A stretch of 64,000 nt of DNA from Crotalaria pallida (GCA_037953625.1 CM075656.1:74605001-74669000), one strand, 5' to 3'; positions 30,741-42,502 are shown, counted from the stretch's first letter. The notes: generated by a model not told the origin, from the sequence alone. Program-made: numbers and translations.

Positions 30741-32459
30741 ATGGCAAACGATAACAACAATCAAGAACAAGGAGATCTCCGTCATCACCTTCGTGGGAGG
30801 CAGCCTGGGGCCAGAGCAAATGTTAAGGACAGAATCGCCCTTGGAGGAGCCCCGCGCCCCCGGGGGAGGCCGCCTAAGGGAGGAACACACCTCAGGGACA
30901 GAATTGCCCCTGGAGGAGCAGCTGAAGGTGACCGGACTAACGATCCTCCTGTGAATCAGGCACAAGTCACGGTTCCGCCGGTGGGTCAGGCGCAAGCCAT
31001 TGTTTCCCCTGTCTTTGAAGGCGGAGGAGGACAATCCAACCCCCACACTATTCCAGATGGCCATGTTTCAGAATGGCACGATACTGCTGACTCTAGACCA
31101 CATCAATCTCGGAGGACCCCTGCAGCGTCACGAACTGGTGAGGGTCGGCGAGTTGAGCGTTCCGCTCATCACGATTACTTTAGAGCCGAGCGAACCGACA
31201 GGGAAATACCACACTTGACTAGAGGTCATTTTGGAACGCTTCAAGGCGGTGAACGTTCCGAGTCTCAGGGTAGATCATATATGACTTCCTCTTCGACAAG
31301 AAGGAGAGAAGAAGCAATCATGGATATCCTAAGAACCCAAACTTCTCTAATTGAAAAACAAAACGAGGCCATTGCTGCTCTTCAGCAGCAGAGCATGGCA
31401 CGACTGGCCGAACCAAGCCCTCGCGTGGCTCTCGGCAACCCAGTTAGTCTTCCTCCACCGTCACCCCTCAATCCGAACGTGATTCTTGAACAGGCCACAG
31501 CCAAAATCCACCCGGGACATCCTTTCACAGCTGACATAATGGCATTTCAAACCCCCCAAACATATATGGGCCATCAGAACGTCTCTCGGTATAATGGGAC
31601 AGCTGATCCAATGGACCACATAGCCTCTTATGAGTCGTCCATGATGTTTTATGGGGGAGGAGATTTCATGAAGTGCCGAGCTTTCTCGATGACTCTAGGT
31701 TCAGCACCTTTGAGGTGGTTCAGTTCTCTACCCGCCAACTCAATCAGTTCTTGGGCTCAGCTTAAAAGGGCATTCCTAAACCGATACACAGCCAGTATGT
31801 CACAACCAAAGTCAGATCATTCACTAGATGGAGTCACACAGAGACCTGACGAGTCTTTACGCGACTATCTAGCTCGATATCAGCAGGAAGCTAGTGGCAT
31901 ATCAGGTCTGCAGACAGGAGTGTCCGTTCTCTTACTCACACAAGGGTTGCGAGATGGAGACTTCAAGGATTGCTTGATTGGGGAACCACCGAAAGATATG
32001 GCCGAACTTAGAGAAAGGTCTAGGAAATTCGTTAATCTGGAGGAATTCCATAGGATAAGTACTGCAGCAAGGGGCAAAGAAGAGAACCAAGAATCACAAT
32101 CCCATCAGAACGACCCTCGTCAAAGGGATCGCTTCCGAGACACTAGGGGGAGGAAGGACAAACGGGAAAGAGGAGAGAGAGAAAAACTGCCTCCAAAAGG
32201 CAAGTACGATGAATACACCCAATTAACAGTCCCGAGGAGTCAAATCCTTCGTGAGACTATGCATACTGAGATGCGTAACATCACTCGGCCGCCAGCTTTG
32301 AGGAAAGTGGCTCAAAAGGACAGGACAAAGTATTGTGATCACCACGGTGGGTGGGGGCATACCACCGACCAATGCATCCAGTTGAAGGACTTGATCGAAG
32401 AGATGGTAAGGGATGGTAAGCTTCAACATTATATTGGCGAAGCACTGCGCAAACGTTGA
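30741..32459 (+). CDS. gag polyprotein of the Tat-like element
   Basis: A 572-residue capsid precursor. The N-terminal 200 residues are Gly/Pro/Arg-rich and low complexity. A Retrotrans_gag domain follows at about residues 285-375, with YNGTADPMDHIASYE at its start and APLRWFSSLP and W.QLKRAFL further on. The C-terminal region is basic with a C..H..HT.. C arrangement (YCDHHGGWGHTTDQC) in place of a standard CCHC knuckle, as is common in this lineage. It ends at TGA 32457-32459. The pol region continues in the same frame, so the TGA may be a CGA-to-TGA mutation or a read-through point. Confidence 0.9.
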   Translation: MANDNNNQEQGDLRHHLRGRQPGARANVKDRIALGGAPRPRGRPPKGGTHLRDRIAPGGAAEGDRTNDPPVNQAQVTVPPVGQAQAIVSPVFEGGGGQSNPHTIPDGHVSEWHDTADSRPHQSRRTPAASRTGEGRRVERSAHHDYFRAERTDREIPHLTRGHFGTLQGGERSESQGRSYMTSSSTRRREEAIMDILRTQTSLIEKQNEAIAALQQQSMARLAEPSPRVALGNPVSLPPPSPLNPNVILEQATAKIHPGHPFTADIMAFQTPQTYMGHQNVSRYNGTADPMDHIASYESSMMFYGGGDFMKCRAFSMTLGSAPLRWFSSLPANSISSWAQLKRAFLNRYTASMSQPKSDHSLDGVTQRPDESLRDYLARYQQEASGISGLQTGVSVLLLTQGLRDGDFKDCLIGEPPKDMAELRERSRKFVNLEEFHRISTAARGKEENQESQSHQNDPRQRDRFRDTRGRKDKRERGEREKLPPKGKYDEYTQLTVPRSQILRETMHTEMRNITRPPALRKVAQKDRTKYCDHHGGWGHTTDQCIQLKDLIEEMVRDGKLQHYIGEALRKR

Positions 32460-35111
32460 AGGAGGAAAAGTCCCTCGCCACCCAAAACTGAACTAAAGCG
32501 TAATCGAAGCCATTCACCACCTGCAGGGGGATCTATCCAACTATCCGAGCAGGATAAGCCTCGGGATTCTTTCCTCATTGGTACTATTGCTGGAGGATTT
32601 GCAGGTGGAGGAGAAAAGAAGAGTGATCGCAGGAAGTATGTGGGACAGGTCCTTTCGGTGGCCAGCCGACCGATCCAAAAGCCAAGGAAGAAAAACATAG
32701 TCATCAGTTTCAGTGATGAGGATTTTGAGGACATCTTACAAGACCATAATGACCCAATGGTAGTTTCGGCCAGGCTCAGCAACTATGAAGTCAGAAGGAT
32801 TCTGGTCGATCAAGGGAGTTCGGCAGACATCATGTTTCTGGATTTGTTTGAGAAATTGAAATTGAGAAGGTCAGATCTCACCCCGTTCGAGGGAAGCTTG
32901 GTTGGCTTCACGGGACATTCAATTGTCCCTCTAGGCCACATCCATCTCCCAGTGACTATGGGGGAACCACCCTCTGCTCGGACTGAAATGGTAAAGTGGT
33001 TAGTTGTCCAGGCCCCTTCGGCTTACAACGCCATCTTTGGCCGAACGGCACTCCAATCTTTTGGTGTTGTCGTGTCTACAGTCCACTTGGCCATGAAATT
33101 CCCAGGGTCAGATGACAAGATAGTAACAGTGCGGTCTGATCAGGAGTTGGCTCGGAAGTGTTATAATATCAGCCTGGCAAAGTTGAAAATTGATGAAGAG
33201 AAGATCATGCAGGAGCCACTTAACAAGGGAAGCGTCAACCTAGCAGATCTTGACGTAAGAGAGGAGGATGAAACCAGGCCCACCCCTCAATGGGACTTCA
33301 AAAAGGTAATTTTGGGTTCCGATCCTTCTCGTTGCGTCAGGATAGGTGTTGGCCTTTCGGAGGAATTGGAAAAAGAACTAACTGAATTGATGATGGAAAA
33401 CAAAGACTTGTTTGCTTGGACCTCGGCAGACAAGCCAGGGATCAATCCGAACTTCATCTGCCACAGGTTAAGCGTGTATCCTGGAGCCAAGCCAGTTTGT
33501 CAGAAGAAAAGAAGGGTCGGAACTGAGAAGGCACAGGCAACAGATGAGAAGGTAGCCGAGCTACTGGAAGTAGGATTTATCAGGGAGGTGGTGTATACTG
33601 ATTGGTTGGCCAATCCCGTGCTAGTGAAGAAGTCCAATGGGAAATGGAGGATGTGCGTGGACTACACAGACTTGAACAAAGTTTGTCCTAAAGATCAATA
33701 CCCGCTTCCCTGCATAGATAAACTGGTGGATAGCTCGGCGGGTTATCATAGGTTATCTTTCATGGATGCCTATTCGGGGTACAATCAAATTCCGATGTAT
33801 CCCCCGGATCAGGTAAAAACTTTATTTATTATAGAAAATGCTACATATTGTTACAATGTGATGCCATTCGGATTGAAGAATGCTGGGGCAACTTACCAGC
33901 AGATGATGAACAAGGTCTTTGGTCCTTTGATTGGGCCAAGAATGGAGGTATACATAGACGATATGATTGCACAGAGCTTGAAAGAGGAAGACCATGCTAA
34001 AGATTTAGTCATTTTGGGAAGGATCCGACAGTTCGACATGAGGTTGAACCCAGAGAAATGCACGTTTGGAGTTCCAGCAGGATCTTTCCTCGGCTTCATG
34101 CTGACCGAGCGCGGAATCGAGGCGAATCCGGAAAAATGCCGAGCCATTCTTAATATGAAGAGTCCGACAGATGTCAAGGGTGTTCAGCAGCTAACAGGTA
34201 GGGTGGCGGCTCTATCTCGATTTTTGTCTCAATCAGCTAGGAAGGCTCTCCCCTGGTACAAACTGTTGAGGAAAGAGAAGGGAAGGACATTTGAATGGGA
34301 CGAGGCATGCGAAAAGGCCTTTAATGACCTTAAGCAGTACTTGGCATCTCCCCCAATTTTGTCTAGTCCGATAAGTGGAGAAACTTTGTTCCTGTACTTA
34401 TCAGTTGGAGATTCAGTAATTAGTTCGGTTCTGGTCCGAGAAGAATCTGGTAAAGAATCTCCAATTTATTTCGTCAGCCGAGCTCTCCAAGGACCGGAGT
34501 CAAGATATCAGAAAGTGGAGAAATTGACTTTTTGTTTGGTTGTCACAGCCAGACGATTACGTCAATATTTCCAGAGCCATCATATCACGGTCAGAACAGC
34601 TCAGCCGATCCGTCAAATACTTCAGAAGCCTGATTTGGCAGGGAGAATGGTGACCTGGGCTATCGAAATTTCCGAGTTTGAAATCACTTTCGAACCGAGA
34701 AAGGCAATGAAGTCTCAGGCCTTAGCCGACTTCCTCACCGAGTTTACTGAGCTATTGACGAGCTCAAACTTGGATTGGAACATTTTTGTGGATGGGTCGA
34801 GTAACAAGCTCGGAGCAGGTGCAGGAATAATTTTGGAGAACTCCGAGGGAGTCACCCTCGAATATTTGTTGAAGTTTGGATTCTCAACATCAAACAATCA
34901 AGCAGAGTACGAAGCAGTATTGGCAGGGTTAAGAATGGCAAAAGAAGTTGGGGCCCGTGAAGTGAAGATCTTCAGCGATTCCCAATTGGTGGTTTCACAA
35001 GTCAAAGGCGATTACCAGGCCAAGTATTCTTCAAAAATACTTGGAAAAGGTGAAGTTCCTATCTTCAGAGTTTGCGAAGGTCGAATTCTGCCACATCCCG
35101 AGGGAGAGTAA
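32460..35111 (+). pseudogene. pol part 1: protease, reverse transcriptase, RNase H
   Basis: The same frame as gag. An aspartic protease motif (VDQGSSADI) lies near codon 57 counting from base 32640. RT is complete in outline, with WRMCVDYTDLNK, FMDAYSGYNQI, MPFGLKNAGATYQ and the catalytic YIDD at 33951-33962. The RNase H domain starts near 34785 with FVDGSS and continues through the NNQAEYEA and FSDSQLVV motifs. The frame is lost around 35025-35040 by a one-base shift inside the C-terminal RNase H segment; the sense continues in the next frame. This copy therefore cannot express an intact polyprotein. Confidence 0.92.
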
Positions 35112-36468
35112 TAGCCGAGCGAATATCCTCTCCAAGCTCGCTTCGACAAAGAGTCCCGAAAACAACAAAACGCTGATCCAAGAAATGATGCATGGACCTA
35201 GCGTTGTCCTCCCTATTTCGGTGGATCCGAGCTGGATTGCTTCGATCACGGGTTACTTGGAAAAAGGGATTTTGCCAACTGATCCAGTCGAGGCCAAGAA
35301 ACTCGTCAGAAAAGCATCGCAGTTTGCCCTTGTAAGTGGAGTCCTGTTTCGCCGAGGGGTCAGCGGCCCAATGCTCAGATGTTTGGACCCTGCCGAAGCA
35401 AAACAAACGCTGGAGGAAGTTCACGGGGGGGTTGGAAGTCATCATGTTGGGGGGAAGTCACTGGCTAAAAAGATCCTAAGGGCAGGATACTACTGGCCGA
35501 CCCTTCAACAAGATGCAATCTGCCATGGGAAGAGATGTGAGAAATGTCAGTTCCACAGTGATGTATATCAGAAACCCACCGAGGAACTCCATTCACTTTC
35601 ATCTCCATATCCCTTCTATCAGTGGGGAATGGATTTAATCGGACCGTTCCCTACCGCACCAGGACAGATCAAGCGGGTGATGGTGGCCATTGATTATTTC
35701 ACAAAGTGGGTTGAAGCTGAGCCGCTTGCTACCATTTCATCAGCAAAGGTTCAGAAGTTCTTCGAGAGACAGGTCGTAGCTCGATTCGGAGTTCCGCAAG
35801 TGGTAGTAACAGAAAATGGAACTCAATTTGCGGCAAAGGCATTCAAGGATTTGGTCAACGCTCTGAGCATTAAGCACTATTTTTCCTCAGTCGAGCATCC
35901 CCAGACTAATGGGCAAGTAGAATCCGTTAACCGATCCATCATTCAGGGGATCAAAAGAAGACTCGAAGGTGCGAAGGGGAATTGGCTGGAAAACTTGTAT
36001 GAGGTGCTTTGGTCGTATCGCAAAACCATACAAACCTCAACAGGAGAAACACCTTATCGGCTCACTTATGGGTGTGACGCAGTCATTCCCATTGAAACAA
36101 TCATCCCGTCATTCCGAGTTATGCAATAGCCGAATCCCCTCAACAACACTATATTGTGTGAGGATCTGGTTTTGTCGGAAGAAGTCAGGGATTTAGCCGC
36201 CGAACGAGAAAAGCATGCCAAGACGATGCAAGCGAAAGGATATAATCGTACGGTTGTGCCCAGAGAGTTCGAGGTAGGCGACCTTGTCCTAAGAAGAGCT
36301 GATATTGGTCTCAAAAATGCAAAGGACAGAAAACTGGCCCAAAGCTGGGAAGGACCATACCAAGTAGCCTCTAAGACTGGAACAGGAGCCTACAAGCTCG
36401 AAACTCTCTTGGGAGCCCTCATCAACAACACTTGGAACGCGGCAAAGCTCAGAGCATACTATAGTTAG
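35041..36468 (+). pseudogene. pol part 2: RNase H end and integrase
   Basis: Starts one frame over from part 1. It contains the HHCC zinc region (H..H near 35435, CEKCQ near 35540) and the integrase core, with the first Asp in WGMDLIGPF and the final Glu in NGQVESVNRS. The second catalytic position reads VTENGTQF, where the family has VTDNGTQF, so an essential Asp is replaced by Glu. A TAG at 36127-36129 interrupts the C-terminal domain, which then continues in the same frame to TAG at 36466-36468. Three separate lesions show this copy is inactive. Confidence 0.9.
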
Positions 36469-36953
36469 AATTTTTCTTTCATTTCAATTTCATAGTGTCA
36501 ATTGTTTTTATTGTTAGAATTGTTTATTTCTTTTTAATGATGGTGTACGCTCGGTGGAATTCCGAGCCCATTGTATTTACTGCTTCTAATCAATAAAAGG
36601 ACTGTTATTGAATTCATTGTATTACGTACTTTTCCTCATACTCGATTAGCCACTGTTTATGACGCGAACGATTATAAACAGCTCGGATAAGAGCTTATAA
36701 CTCGTCAAGTACTTTATTGAGACTCCCGATTCAAACATGGTTTCCTAAAATCATTTCTTATGTCGCGGATAGAGGAACCCACCTTGGCTAAAGCGCTGGA
36801 GTTTCGAGGTCTTAACACCTGAATTCTTAACGAAAAGTATAAAAAGAAGCATAACATGACTACAAATTTTATAAATATACGAACAAGGTAATACAGCAAA
36901 AGTTTAAGCCCATCTACTGGGGCAATTACAAAAAAGGCAGCAGAATAATAAAA
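36469..36953. other. Spacer between pol and the antisense ORF
   Basis: Contains converging 3' ends of sense pol and of the antisense ORF. AATAAA at about 36592 on the plus strand may end the gag-pol transcript. No gene seen. Confidence 0.5.
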
Positions 36954-39510
36954 CTATTCTAAATCGGACAATACAATGCTGTCAGCATTGAATGTGTCCT
37001 CTTCTTCCTCTTCACCTTCAGCATCCTCGACTCCGTCCCCCTCGGAATCTTCGGCCAAATGGTCAGGAAGGTCGGTGTTGTTTAGATCTATGGGAACCCC
37101 ACTCGGGCCGACAATTCGACCTCCTTTCACAGAAAAATTAGGGTCAGCACCCTTGGTCACGAGCCCAGGATTCAGAACGCGGAGTTGCTCGGCAGTGTTG
37201 TAGAAAGAATCTTCAACTGCATGGTCCCAATTGAACAGATTCTCCTTGGCTGCCTTCTTATGTTTGAGAGCTTTCGCCCTCATCTTCTCCAAGGAAGCTC
37301 GAAGCCCGAGTATCTCATCCTTTGCATACTCGTGCTGCTCCTGTGCCAAGGCAGTAGCTTGCTCGGCTTTCCGAGCTTTCTCAGTAGCTACCTGAAGAGC
37401 AGCAGCATCCTCCTCAGCCTTTTTCTGAACCCCCTGAAGTGCTTCCTCGGCCCGATTTTTTTCCCCCTCGGAATCTTGTGCTGCCTTTTGAAGTTGTTCA
37501 TTTTCAGCAGCGAGCGTTTGGATTTTCCTGTTAAGGCCTTGGACCTGAAGTTCCAGATAATCCTCTCGCTCGTCTGCCTCACTTCTTCTCTTCTTTTCCT
37601 CGGCTGCCAGTCCAGTATGAGCGTCATCAGCGTGGTGACCGAGGTGGTGAAGAATGCTCGCACCTCTAAAAAAACTCTTCACCAGGGATTTACAGTTGTT
37701 TTCCCAGGTCCCAGGGGTCCAGGCCTCAATCACTTCAGCATCCTCGGGAGGGAAGACAGAGGCAATGAGGGAATCGGACAGCTTCTTACCCCACACCGTC
37801 TTGGCAGCGGCATCGTCTTTACCCTCGGGGATTTCTATCCCTTTCTTGGACTTGCTCAAATTGAACCAGTCCCCAGCAAGGCCCTTCCCTTTATCCAGCC
37901 GAGGCTTCTTGTGGGGGGGGGGCTCGGGTGTGCATTGAGGGGCTGTTTGAGCCTTCGCTTCGACGTTCACAACGTCAATGACGCGATCCCCCTTAACCAC
38001 TTGTTCAACACCGGTGACCTTAACGGTCGGAGGCGCTTTAGGGATGGCGGCTGGACTTTTAGAAGACGTCGGCCGAGAAGATTGGCCCATGCTTGGCGAC
38101 CCAGATGCACTTTCTTTGATCGGAGCTAGTTGTGATACTCTAGCTGCCCAAGCTTCACTTTTCTTGGCCTTGGTTGCCTTCTTTCCCATTGCTTCTGCAA
38201 GAAAATGGGTTAGCACACCAAAAAAAAATAGTAGTAATACCCAGCTCAGCTTTCACTTCATCCCGTGTTCCTTTTAACAAGATTTGCTTAGTATATATTT
38301 GCCCATGGGCTTGAAGATACTTCCAAGCCTCATCGCATAATCGCCGTTCGGCTTTCGTGAGCTCGGTCTTATAATTAAATTGATATAGAGCAGGCCCTCA
38401 GGTATAAATATCAGTCGTCCAACTCAGAGGGAATCGAGGCACAATCTTAACCACCCCATCAACAACAACTTGTTCCATGAACCAACATTCCCCAATTCCC
38501 GTATGCTCATACTGGAAGAAGAGAGGCTTGAAGGATTTCCATGAATCAGTTACCTTGGCGAACAGGGCATGCTCCCTCCGAGCCTTTAGCGATACCCAAA
38601 GTCCCTTTGAATCACCAAATTTGTTCACTTGTGGGGCGTACAACCATAAGAAAGATCGCAGTGTTGCCGTCAAATCCTCGGCATCGCAAAACTGCTGAAA
38701 AGCTCAGACGAATGCCCAGCCGCTCGGATGTAGTTGACTCGGAGCGATGCCTAAATGGTTTAGAACTTCCATTTCAAAGGTGGAGAAGGGCATCCGAATG
38801 CCAATTCTAGTGGCTATTTCTTCATAGAAATAGAAAAAATTTCTACCTTCAGGTACTTGTAAGCATATCCGATCATCAATGCCTAAAGGTCTCAACACAA
38901 AGTCCGAGGCGTTTCCATCAGCGCTCGGGGGTGTCAAAGTCGGTCGGAGATGATTGAGATTGTTTTCCGTCAACAGTGACGGTCTTGTTCCTAGTACCTC
39001 CCGATCGAAAACGGCATCATACTGCGCGTGATTGGGTGGCAAAGGATACTGTTCTGGGTTGGTAACACACCTGCGTTCCACCATATCTGGGGAAAAAGCA
39101 AAAGGCTCGGCGTTAGAATTTTTTATGGCACGTGTTTTAATTTTAAAATTAAGGCCGAGCCCTGGACTTTTTTCCCCTATCCTTGGTGGACTTCCTAAAG
39201 GTTTTTTCTCGGTGTGATGGTCGAGGTTAATCCTAACCTGAGCACGGCGCTCAGCGAACCTATAAGTCAACAACCACCTATTCTCTTCTACCGAGTTAGA
39301 AGGGTACACTATGGTTAACGGTTTTGCCTCGTCTGACTCGTCGAACCTTTGACCACAAGGGGGGACATGAGGATCAACAATATCAGAACTATCAGAGCTA
39401 TCAGAACTCATTTCTATGGAAAAACCAGAATCGCTATCGCTAGAAGGTTCTTCTCCTATTCTCCTACAAAGTTCGTGATAAATCCTCTTCCAATCCCTCC
39501 AGTCATTCAT
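36954..39510 (-). pseudogene. Antisense ORF (aORF) of the Tat-like element, two exons, two stops
   Basis: Reads from ATG at 39510. The N-terminus is acidic and Ser-rich (SSDSSDSSDI). A conserved domain follows with NPEQYPLP, VLGTRPS, RNFFYFYEEI, IGIRMPFSTFEMEVLNHLG and APSQLHPSGWAF; it resembles the 'putative gypsy type transposon' domain (Transposase_28) from memory. TGA stops at 38706-38704 and 38400-38398 interrupt it. A phase-1 intron runs 38240-38195 (GT...TTGCAG). Exon 2 holds a basic/Pro-rich part, a long coiled coil (about 37670-37220), and an acidic C-terminus ending VLSDLE. It is homologous along its length to the plus-strand aORF at 52651-63606. Function is unknown; DNA binding or silencing control has been suggested for such ORFs. 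Confidence 0.85.
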
Positions 39511-40131
39511 GATTTAGAAAACAAAAAAGCCAAAACACTATCTACCCAGAACAAAAAACCCCAAAATCCCTGCAAAACCCAGAAATACGAAACCCTTTCA
39601 ACAAATAGAAAAAAGAGAGCAGAACCAGAAAATGAGTGGTTGAAGAAGAGGAAGGAGTTACCTGCTTTCAATTATTGGGAAGATTGACTCTAGTAGAAGA
39701 TTGCGGGCTCTGAAGCGTGAATAGTAGAAAGGAGTTTGAGAGTGGAAAGGAGTTCGAGAGAGAAAATAGATTGAAGTCTGACTCTGAGGATAAGAAATGA
39801 ATGTGGAGTAGTAAGAAGAGGATCAAGAGATTCGAACTATTGAAGGAAACCTTTCAGTTTCCCTCTATAAGTTCGAATGGGCCGAAAGCCCACTAAACTA
39901 CCCAACCACTCACACAATGAGACGTGGCGGTTGCTAAGGACGCTTTTTCAAATTTCAAAATTTGAAATGATTTGGCACAATTTACAAGGAAACGCGCCGT
40001 ATCTAGAGAACCCAAAACGTCACCTCGAACAGTTGGCATTATTACAGCTATCACGAGACATCCGAAAAGATCAACCCTAAACACATGTTACCTCGTCACA
40101 GACTTCTTAAAGTCTTACGAGCTGGGGGACT
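39511..40131 (-). promoter_or_regulatory. Presumed aORF leader/promoter and element 3' UTR
   Basis: Non-coding segment between the aORF start and the 3' LTR. On the minus strand CTTATAGAGGG at about 39862-39872 is a possible TATA region about 355 bp upstream of the ATG. Next to the LTR lies the polypurine tract GCTGGGGGACT (40121-40131). Confidence 0.45.
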
Positions 40132-40771
40132 TGAAGGGTCTGCCGACCAGACACGGATTCAAGCCTTATCAAAGGGATTCTCTAAGGGCACATACCTCGG
40201 TTCACCTAACATGAACGTCCCTCGCTCGGACTCATGGACTCCAAGTATAATCAAAGGGTCAGGCTCGGACTTGATGGAGCCGAGCCTCATCCTTGGTCCT
40301 CGATCCATCAGGCTCGGGACCCTAGGCCGAGATACACCGTCGGCTTGTGGATAGGCTCAGTCTTATCAAAGATTCTTATACCTTCCGCAAATCTCTCCTA
40401 GATTCTCGCTAACAGCCTAGACATGAGATCTTCAGCTTATCCTAACCAGATTCTTAGAGCATAAACTTCCGGTATTATCTCTACAGAGTCCTGGTTCAGC
40501 ACGGCTCTGATATAGGGCCCAAACGGCCCATATCAGCCTCCTTCAAACCCTATAAATAGCTCATAACAGCTAGGGTTTCAGGTAGGTACTCTCATCCCTA
40601 AGTTGACACTCTGCATACACTGGTTGACTAGGGAAAACCTGCTTTTCCCAACTGGAACTGCAGAAATACCGTAAGGTCACAGATAAACACTTGATCCTCT
40701 CTTGAACTCCTGATTGCCATAATCTTGAGGGCTTAGAGGGTTAAGGACATATAGTGTTCAAGGACACTACA
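40132..40771 (+). repeat. 3' LTR of the Tat-like element
   Basis: The same length as the 5' LTR (640 bp), preceded by a G-rich polypurine tract and followed by the AAAAC target copy. Confidence 0.92.
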
Positions 40772-40821
40772 AAAACATTGAGTTTCGTTTGTCAGGTGCC
40801 GTTTTAGTTTCTCTTTTGTAA

Positions 40822-41060
40822 TATACTCTGATAATATGTACTCCAGGTGGCGTTTTAGTTATGTCGATATACTGCAATTGAAGTGATTAGTTATCTTGAA
40901 ATACATTATGTGGCTGAGTCATCTGCTCTTTTCTTTTATTCTTTTGTCTGAAAAAAAAAATGGTGGGCTGGAAAGATTTTTTGGTTTTGCATTATTTTGT
41001 ATTAACCTTTAAGTTACATGATATCTAACAGTAACGTGGGCACTTGGGAAAAAAAAGTTA
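40822..41060. other. Downstream of the split gene
   Basis: A local imperfect duplication of about 50 bp: CAGGTGCCGTTTTAGTT near 40793 and CAGGTGGCGTTTTAGTT near 40845. Otherwise AT-rich and possibly the 3' UTR of the split gene. Confidence 0.4.
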
Positions 41061-41510
41061 GATCAATTTGACAACAAAGTTCATATATTTCAATTGAATG
41101 AAATGATGGGTCTGTATCTGATTTTAAGAAAAAGTGGACTCAAAGATCAAAATTGAGGTTTAGTAATTAGTAGTACTCAAAATTTTAAGCAATTAAGCAC
41201 TTCCTGTCACAGTGGAAGGTTGATCAATTTGACACCAAAGTTCAAATCTTTCAAAGCAATGAATTAAAGGGTAAATGTCTGATTGTGGAAAGAGAATCAA
41301 TCAATTAAAAAAAATAAAGTCAAAGATCTAAATTGAGCTTCATGTTTCAAGTTTTTAAGCACTTTCTGTAACAGTGGGAAAAAGATTGATCAATTTGAGA
41401 ATAAAGTTCAAATCTGTCATGGGAATGAATTAAAGATTTAAAGGGCTTATGTTTGATTTTTTATCAAACTTCAGAAGATCTAAATTGAGCTTCACAAAAA
41501 AAATTAAAAA
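41061..41510. repeat. Three diverged tandem units of about 160-167 bp
   Basis: Each unit begins GATCAATTTGA(C/G) (41061, 41222, 41388). It continues with AAAGTTCA(A/T)AT.T.TC, GAATGAATTAAAG-like text, TCAAAGATCTAAATTGAG(C/G)TT and AGCACTT(T/C)CTGT. Divergence is considerable, so the triplication is old. Confidence 0.75.
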
Positions 41511-41744
41511 AGGGAATGTATGCTTTTGGAAAAGTAGAAAGAAGAACAGTAGAGGGTAGTAGATGGATGAGATAAATTGATGTAGTTTTTTGTATGTAAT
41601 TTTTTATGTATTGATTATATGTATTTTTATTTACTTTTCATTTAAATTAATGTAGTTTTTTTTAATTTTTTTTGTATTTTATTAATTTTAAATTATTGTT
41701 GTTAATTTTAAATTAAATTAATTTCATTTAAATTAATTTTTTTG

Positions 41745-42502
41745 TTGGAGACCGAAATTAATGGTATTGAGAAGACCAAAATTAATGGGATTATTGGGAA
41801 AAATATTTACAAAATTTGAGGAATATTTTCAAGTTGATTATTATTAATTAATGGTTTTTGTTATGCATAGATGCATAAGTTACGAAAATTTGCATTCCGT
41901 TAAAAAGTTTCAATTTTAGGTATTATAATATTCTTTTGAATGTAATTATTTTATTCCAAATCTGAATCAAATCTTTTACAAACAAAAAAAACATAGAGAA
42001 ATATATTAGGTAGTTATTATGATTGAAGATTAAAATATATTCTTTTAGTTTCTTAACTTTTGGTTTTTAGGTTTTTTTATTCAATATTTTTTTCATAGAA
42101 ATCAGTTACTATAAAAAAATCAGTTACTAAGAGAAGAAAAAAATCAATTACAAATTAGTTACTGAAAGTATGAAAATATGGTGTGATTCATTAATTAATA
42201 GAAGATAAATTTTTAATAGAAGAGAATATAATGGAATCATTGAGAAAAATGAAATTAATGGCATTGAGAAGACCAAAATTAATGAGATTATTGGAAGCAC
42301 AAATAGGAGAGAAATATTTACAATATTTAATATCGAAATTAATGGGATTATTGAGAAGAAAAATAGGAGAGCAATATCTCTAACATTTAAGATCGAAATT
42401 AATGGTATTGAGAAGACCAAAATTAATGGGATCATTGAGAAGATAAATAGGTGATAAATATTTACAACATTTAAGGAATATTTTCAAGTTGGTTATTATT
42501 AA
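41745..42502. repeat. Monomer 1 of the 620-bp tandem family (left fragment of the array)
   Basis: Carries the same landmarks as the array right of the Helitron: TAATGGTTTTTGTTATGCAT, ATTCCAAATCTGA, AAAACATAGAGAAATATATTAGGTAG, and short internal repeats around GAAGACCAAAATTAATGGGAT. It ends where the Helitron begins. Confidence 0.8.

Larger units (their letters stand above)
30048..40771 (+). mobile_element. Ty3/gypsy retrotransposon, Tat-lineage-like, with antisense ORF
   Basis: LTRs are 30048-30687 and 40132-40771 (640 bp each; about 10 differences by eye). Flanks AAACC (30043-30047) and AAAAC (40772-40776) are a 5-bp duplication with one mismatch. The order is LTR, PBS TTGGCGCCGTTTGTGGG, gag, protease, RT, RNase H, integrase, a spacer, an antisense ORF on the other strand (36954-39510), polypurine tract, LTR. 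RT-RH before IN defines Ty3/gypsy. An extra antisense ORF between pol and the 3' LTR is reported for Tat-lineage elements such as Retand. Gag-pol has two in-frame stops and one frameshift, so this copy is defective. Confidence 0.92.
29607..40821 (+). pseudogene. Unidentified host gene split by the Tat-like retrotransposon
   Basis: I do not recognise the product. Exon 1 is open from an ATG at 29607, or more likely 29742 (MGSEISKLS), to 29850, where TCTG|GTAATC is a donor. The acceptor TTGCAG ends at 29955. Exon 2 from 29956 continues in phase (FVTPTSVLKSRSGNSVLEN) to 30047, where the element begins. Beyond the element the frame reopens at 40777 and runs 14 codons to a stop at 40819-40821. A downstream acceptor-like CAG|GTGGCG near 40846 offers another ending. 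The product is Ser/Asn/Lys-rich with no visible domain. The site II palindrome supports a real promoter. The insertion should truncate or inactivate the gene unless the element is removed. Confidence 0.4.

Noticed and set aside
37185..38129. 314-codon plus-strand frame
   Set aside because: Shadow of the real antisense ORF; composition is that of the complementary strand of a coiled-coil coding region and no domain is seen.
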